A stretch of 8,849 nt of DNA. It comes from Victivallaceae bacterium. Lineage in GTDB: Bacteria; Verrucomicrobiota; Lentisphaeria; Victivallales; Victivallaceae. Every line of letters starts with the position of its first letter. Position 1 is the first letter of the stretch. The notes below the pieces were generated by a model, which saw only the letters and a program-made list of their open reading frames with translations, was not told the DNA's origin and searched no databases. Where the stretch lies: positions 1 to 8,849 of the forward strand of contig JAQVVK010000087.1 of the NCBI GenBank assembly GCA_028698975.1, written 5' to 3'. This document shows, in pieces, positions 5,958 to 8,849 of this stretch. Position numbers and translations under genes: made by a program.

Positions 5958-7151
5958 ATGTTCGGCAATTCCCGTAAAAAAGCGTTAAAGAAACTTTATT
6001 CGGCGGTGACCGGCCGCCGCCATGACGACGACGATATTCTGAGCGAAAAATCCAAGTCGGGGCTGGACGGTATTATTGGCGAACTCCGCGCCGCCACACC
6101 GGCAACCTTTGACGAAAAAACCGAGTTCGAGCTGGAAAAACGGTTCGCCGCCGTCGCGCCGCCGCAGAAACACCGCAAAATACGCGACCTGCTCGATCTC
6201 CTGCTGGTGGTTGGAGCCGTCGCGTTCGGCATACGCGCCCTCTACTTTCAGCCGTTTCGCATACCGACCGGCAGCATGCAGCCGACGCTGTACGGCATAC
6301 ATTACCTCGACCGCGCCAACGCGTCAAATCCGCTGCTGGGCAAATTGCCTCCGCCGCTCGACTTTCTGCTTTTCGCCGCGTCGCGAGCCAAAGCACAGGT
6401 GGCGCACGACGGTATGCTGGCCGCCGAATCGCTGGTACAGCACTCCGGATTTACCGGCGATTCGACCGCGTTTCGCATCGGCGGCATGAGTTATGAGCTG
6501 CCGGGCGATTGCCGCAAGGTGGTCGATTACGCCGGGCTGGACCCGGCCAGATCATATAAGGCCGGGGAAATGCTGGCCGACGGGTTCATGGGGCTGGGCG
6601 ACCACCTCTTCGTCGAACGCTTTTCGCTCTATTTGACCCCGTTGAAACGCGGCGAGGTCGCCGTGTTTGTCACCGACGGTCTGCGCGCCTACGACCGCAA
6701 TCTCGCCGATCAAAGCGGCACGTTTTACATCAAACGGGTGGTCGGGCTGCCCGGCGACACCCTGCAGATAACCGCCAACCAGTTGTGGATCAAGCCGCGC
6801 GGCGAAGCGGAATTTCACCGGCTTCAGGAGCTGGCTCCCGCCGCCGCCAAGCTATACAGCAACAAGGGCGGTTATCAAGGCCATCTCAACGGCATGGGCG
6901 TACACCTTTTTGCCGATAATTCGGAATTCACCGTGCCGGACGACGCTTATTTCGTCATGGGCGACAATTCACGCTTCAGCCTTGACAGCCGCTTTTTCGG
7001 CGCGGTGCCGCGCCGTAACTTCGTGGGCCGGGCGTGGCTGGTCTTCTGGCCGTTAAGCCGTCGCTGGGGCCGGGTCGATCGCAACGACCCGGTCGATGCG
7101 CCGACCGGAGAAGCCGCCGCATACACCTATCCAGTCATGAACCGTCAATAA
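5958..7151 (+). CDS. lepB: Signal peptidase I with large insertion and long N-terminal tail
   Basis: A membrane-bound Ser/Lys protease that removes signal peptides from exported proteins on the outer face of the inner membrane. The 397-residue product begins with about 78 charged, presumably cytoplasmic residues (including a DDDD run at 23-26), then one hydrophobic helix at about 79-97. Box B, IPTGSMQPTLYG, holds the nucleophile Ser106; box D, YIKRVVGLPGD, holds the general base Lys259; box E, MGDNSRFSLDSRFFG, follows at 334-348. Ser and Lys are 153 residues apart, against 55 in E. coli LepB. The extra sequence (about 115-230) includes an LPGD-like stretch at 181-184 but no known domain. GAGG at 5944-5947 precedes the ATG by 10 bases. 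The gene starts a cluster continuing 13 bases later with the glycosyltransferase. All catalytic residues are present, so activity is expected. Confidence 0.93.
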   Translation: MFGNSRKKALKKLYSAVTGRRHDDDDILSEKSKSGLDGIIGELRAATPATFDEKTEFELEKRFAAVAPPQKHRKIRDLLDLLLVVGAVAFGIRALYFQPFRIPTGSMQPTLYGIHYLDRANASNPLLGKLPPPLDFLLFAASRAKAQVAHDGMLAAESLVQHSGFTGDSTAFRIGGMSYELPGDCRKVVDYAGLDPARSYKAGEMLADGFMGLGDHLFVERFSLYLTPLKRGEVAVFVTDGLRAYDRNLADQSGTFYIKRVVGLPGDTLQITANQLWIKPRGEAEFHRLQELAPAAAKLYSNKGGYQGHLNGMGVHLFADNSEFTVPDDAYFVMGDNSRFSLDSRFFGAVPRRNFVGRAWLVFWPLSRRWGRVDRNDPVDAPTGEAAAYTYPVMNRQ

Positions 7152-7164
7152 AGAAGGCCTCTCC

Positions 7165-8625
7165 ATGCAACAAGACACCACGTTGACCATAAGCCCCCGC
7201 CGGGGATTCTGGCTCCTGCTTCTCTTTGCCGCCGTGACTTTTTTTGCCCTCACGGGAGTTCGCGAGCTGCGCAGCGGCGACGAAACCCGGGTGGCCGGCA
7301 TTTCCGCCGAGATGCAAGTATACGACGACCTGCTGGTGCCGCGGCTCAACGGCAAACCTTTCCTCGAATATCCGCCGCTTCACTACTGGTGTACCACATT
7401 GGCGTTTGACGTGTTAGGGCGTACCGACGCGGCGGCAAAAGTTCCGGCGGCGGCGGCGGCGGCAGCCAGTGCGCTCGTGGTCTTCTTTTTCGCGCTGAAA
7501 CTGGGTTACCCGGTCTGGGCGGCGTTGCTCTCCGGAGTAATGCTGGCGACCTCCGCGCAGTTTTTTGACAACGGCCGCAAGGCAATGGTTGATATCGGGT
7601 TGGCGTTTTTTATACTGCTGTCGGTTTATGCCATATATGCCATGTGCCGAAGCGGCAGCACCCGAAAAAAAGCGGCGTGGTGCGGCGTGGCCGCCGCCGC
7701 ATTGTGCGGTGGAGTGCTCACCAAAGGCATGCTGGGTCTGCTGATGCCGGGCATGATCGGCGGCGGCTGGCTGCTGCTTGACGATCTGCGCAAGAAACAC
7801 ATTTCGTACGGCAACTGGCTGTGGCTGGCGGCGGCCGGCGTCATCGGCACGGCGGGTGCCTCGATCTGGTATATTGAGCTGTACCGCAGTGCCGGGTATG
7901 AGATGTTTCACACTGCGTTTTTCGTCAACAATCTGGGCCGTTTCACCGGCAGTCAGGGCGATCATACCGAGGCATGGTATTATTACTTCATAAAACTCCC
8001 GTCGCTTTTCTGGCCGTGGCTGCCGCTGCTGCCCTTTGCGATCTGGCACGAAATAAAGGTTTGGCACCGTACCGGCGAACCGGGGCGGGCCATCGCGCTG
8101 GTGTTTCTCCTGCTGCCGTTTACCGTGCTCTGCATCGCGTCAAGCAAGCGGATCGTCTACCTCGAAATGCTTTATGCTCCATCCGCCATGCTGTGCGGGC
8201 GACTGCTGTACGAATTGCCGCCCAAGGCGTCAAGGTGGCTCGACACGCTTGCCGCCCGGCTGCCGAAGTCGCTGCGCCGTCTGGAAACCGGCGCGCTGGT
8301 GAAGGTTGCCGTAGCGGTGGCGTTGGTAATGGCGATGATCGACGCCGGGCGGGGTCTGGTGCAAAACCGCAGTGAATCGCTGCGAACCATGTTTGAAGAC
8401 TGCGCCATTCTGGAGCAGGCCGGCAAGACCATCGTGCTTTGCGACGCGCCCGAACGCACCCGTGGCGCGGCGGTGTTTTACCTCGGCCATCGGGTTAAGG
8501 AGCAGCTTTCGCCGCTGCCGCCGCAAGGCGACGATGAATACCGCATTTTTCGCAACAAAAAACTTCACGATCATGAATACGCCGACTATCATCATTTGAT
8601 AGCCCCGGGAACAACGCTCAAGTAA
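7165..8625 (+). CDS. GT39 / ArnT-like membrane glycosyltransferase
   Basis: A polytopic inner-membrane enzyme of the PMT/ArnT superfamily, which transfers a sugar from a polyprenyl-phosphate donor to a lipid or protein on the periplasmic side. After the first helix (about 14-31) comes the acidic catalytic-type motif SGDETRVAG (Asp39-Glu40). NGKPFLEYPPLHYW (62-75) then matches the NG-P-EKPPL-YW signature of ArnT relatives. Later landmarks are RKAMVDIGLAFF (138-149), NLGRFTG (256-262), FWPWLPLLP (282-290) and SSKRIVYLEMLYAPS (326-340), equivalent to the SKR--YLLP--P block of the family. About ten hydrophobic segments are followed by a soluble tail from about 400. At 486 residues it is slightly short for ArnT (about 550). 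AGAAGG at 7152-7157 lies seven bases before the ATG. Donor and acceptor are unknown; lipid A aminoarabinose transfer is not implied. Confidence 0.87.
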   Translation: MQQDTTLTISPRRGFWLLLLFAAVTFFALTGVRELRSGDETRVAGISAEMQVYDDLLVPRLNGKPFLEYPPLHYWCTTLAFDVLGRTDAAAKVPAAAAAAASALVVFFFALKLGYPVWAALLSGVMLATSAQFFDNGRKAMVDIGLAFFILLSVYAIYAMCRSGSTRKKAAWCGVAAAALCGGVLTKGMLGLLMPGMIGGGWLLLDDLRKKHISYGNWLWLAAAGVIGTAGASIWYIELYRSAGYEMFHTAFFVNNLGRFTGSQGDHTEAWYYYFIKLPSLFWPWLPLLPFAIWHEIKVWHRTGEPGRAIALVFLLLPFTVLCIASSKRIVYLEMLYAPSAMLCGRLLYELPPKASRWLDTLAARLPKSLRRLETGALVKVAVAVALVMAMIDAGRGLVQNRSESLRTMFEDCAILEQAGKTIVLCDAPERTRGAAVFYLGHRVKEQLSPLPPQGDDEYRIFRNKKLHDHEYADYHHLIAPGTTLK

Positions 8626-8626
8626 T

Positions 8627-8849
8627 ATGGAAATCCTTTGGAACAGCCGGGAAGTCAACAAACGCATCGGCGAGCTGGCCGCCGAGATCACCCGTTTCTA
8701 CGCGGGGAAACCGCTTACGGTCTCAGTCGTGCTCAACGGCGGATTGTTTTTCGGCGCGGCGCTAAGCCGACGCCTGAAATTAAAAGACCTCTACATCGAC
8801 ACGCTGGCCATATCAAGTTACGAACACGACCGGAGCAACGGCAATATGG
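8627..8849 (+). CDS. hpt: Hypoxanthine (hypoxanthine-guanine) phosphoribosyltransferase, 5' part
   Basis: A purine-salvage enzyme that converts hypoxanthine or guanine plus PRPP to IMP or GMP in the cytoplasm. The first 74 codons are present; the rest is beyond the window. The visible part reads MEILWNSREVNKRIGELAAEI, then VSVVLNGGLFFGAAL, then DTLAISSYEHD, matching the N-terminal helix, the pyrophosphate-binding loop (usually LKG-S/G) and the VSSYG strand of bacterial Hpt. The loop reads LNGG, with Asn where many orthologues have Lys; some proteobacterial relatives also carry NGG. The PRPP-binding motif and hood are not visible. The ATG lies one base after the glycosyltransferase stop (TAATATG), with no clear ribosome site, so translation is probably coupled. 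Confidence 0.82.
   Translation, partial: MEILWNSREVNKRIGELAAEITRFYAGKPLTVSVVLNGGLFFGAALSRRLKLKDLYIDTLAISSYEHDRSNGNM

Noticed and set aside
7414..8067. A 217-codon minus-strand frame opposite the GT39 gene
   Set aside because: Arg/Gln-rich composition typical of antisense frames in GC-rich genes; no start signal or domain.
1..8849. CRISPR array, tRNA, rRNA, toxin-antitoxin or phage-defence system
   Set aside because: No regularly spaced repeats, no tRNA cloverleaf or rRNA-like stretch, and no gene of a defence or toxin family. All large frames are recognisable metabolic, transport or envelope genes, so I do not claim a new system.

Overview
The window is a GC-rich bacterial chromosomal segment. 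It carries mostly housekeeping genes in three transcription blocks, with the edge of an insertion sequence at the left. Several traits suggest a Gram-negative member of the PVC superphylum, perhaps Lentisphaerota or Verrucomicrobiota: an SGNH hydrolase with a GxDLY-type N-terminal domain, a signal peptidase I with a very large insertion, a long OppC-type permease, and frequent ATA isoleucine codons despite high GC. This placement is inferred from protein style and no marker gene proves it.

Layout. Positions 1-95 encode the last residues of a probable IS3-type transposase. Positions 96-400 are AT-rich, hold no convincing gene and are dense in inverted and direct repeats. On the minus strand lies a single-gene unit, dapA (467-1339), with a clear terminator (401-437) and a plausible promoter (1379-1408). 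Divergent from it is an SGNH/GDSL hydrolase (1544-2704), followed by a terminator-like hairpin. Next comes a tight plus-strand cluster: phosphomannomutase/phosphoglucomutase (2842-4161), a Nudix hydrolase (4166-4684) and an OppC/DppC-like ABC permease (4677-5849, overlapping the Nudix gene by 8 nt). A second cluster follows a candidate promoter: signal peptidase I (5958-7151), an ArnT/PMT-like GT39 membrane glycosyltransferase (7165-8625) and the start of hypoxanthine phosphoribosyltransferase (8627 to the window end).

Functionally, the genes cover lysine/diaminopimelate synthesis, sugar-phosphate interconversion for glycoconjugates, nucleotide-type hydrolysis, solute import, protein export, lipid-linked sugar transfer and purine salvage. 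Envelope biogenesis is the loosest common thread (DAP, sugar phosphates, signal peptidase, GT39).

I found no convincing undescribed multi-gene system. The points most worth a second look are the 153-residue gap between the catalytic Ser and Lys of the signal peptidase, the extra hydrophobic pair in an OppC-type permease that lacks adjacent transporter partners, and the repeat-rich non-coding stretch next to the IS edge.
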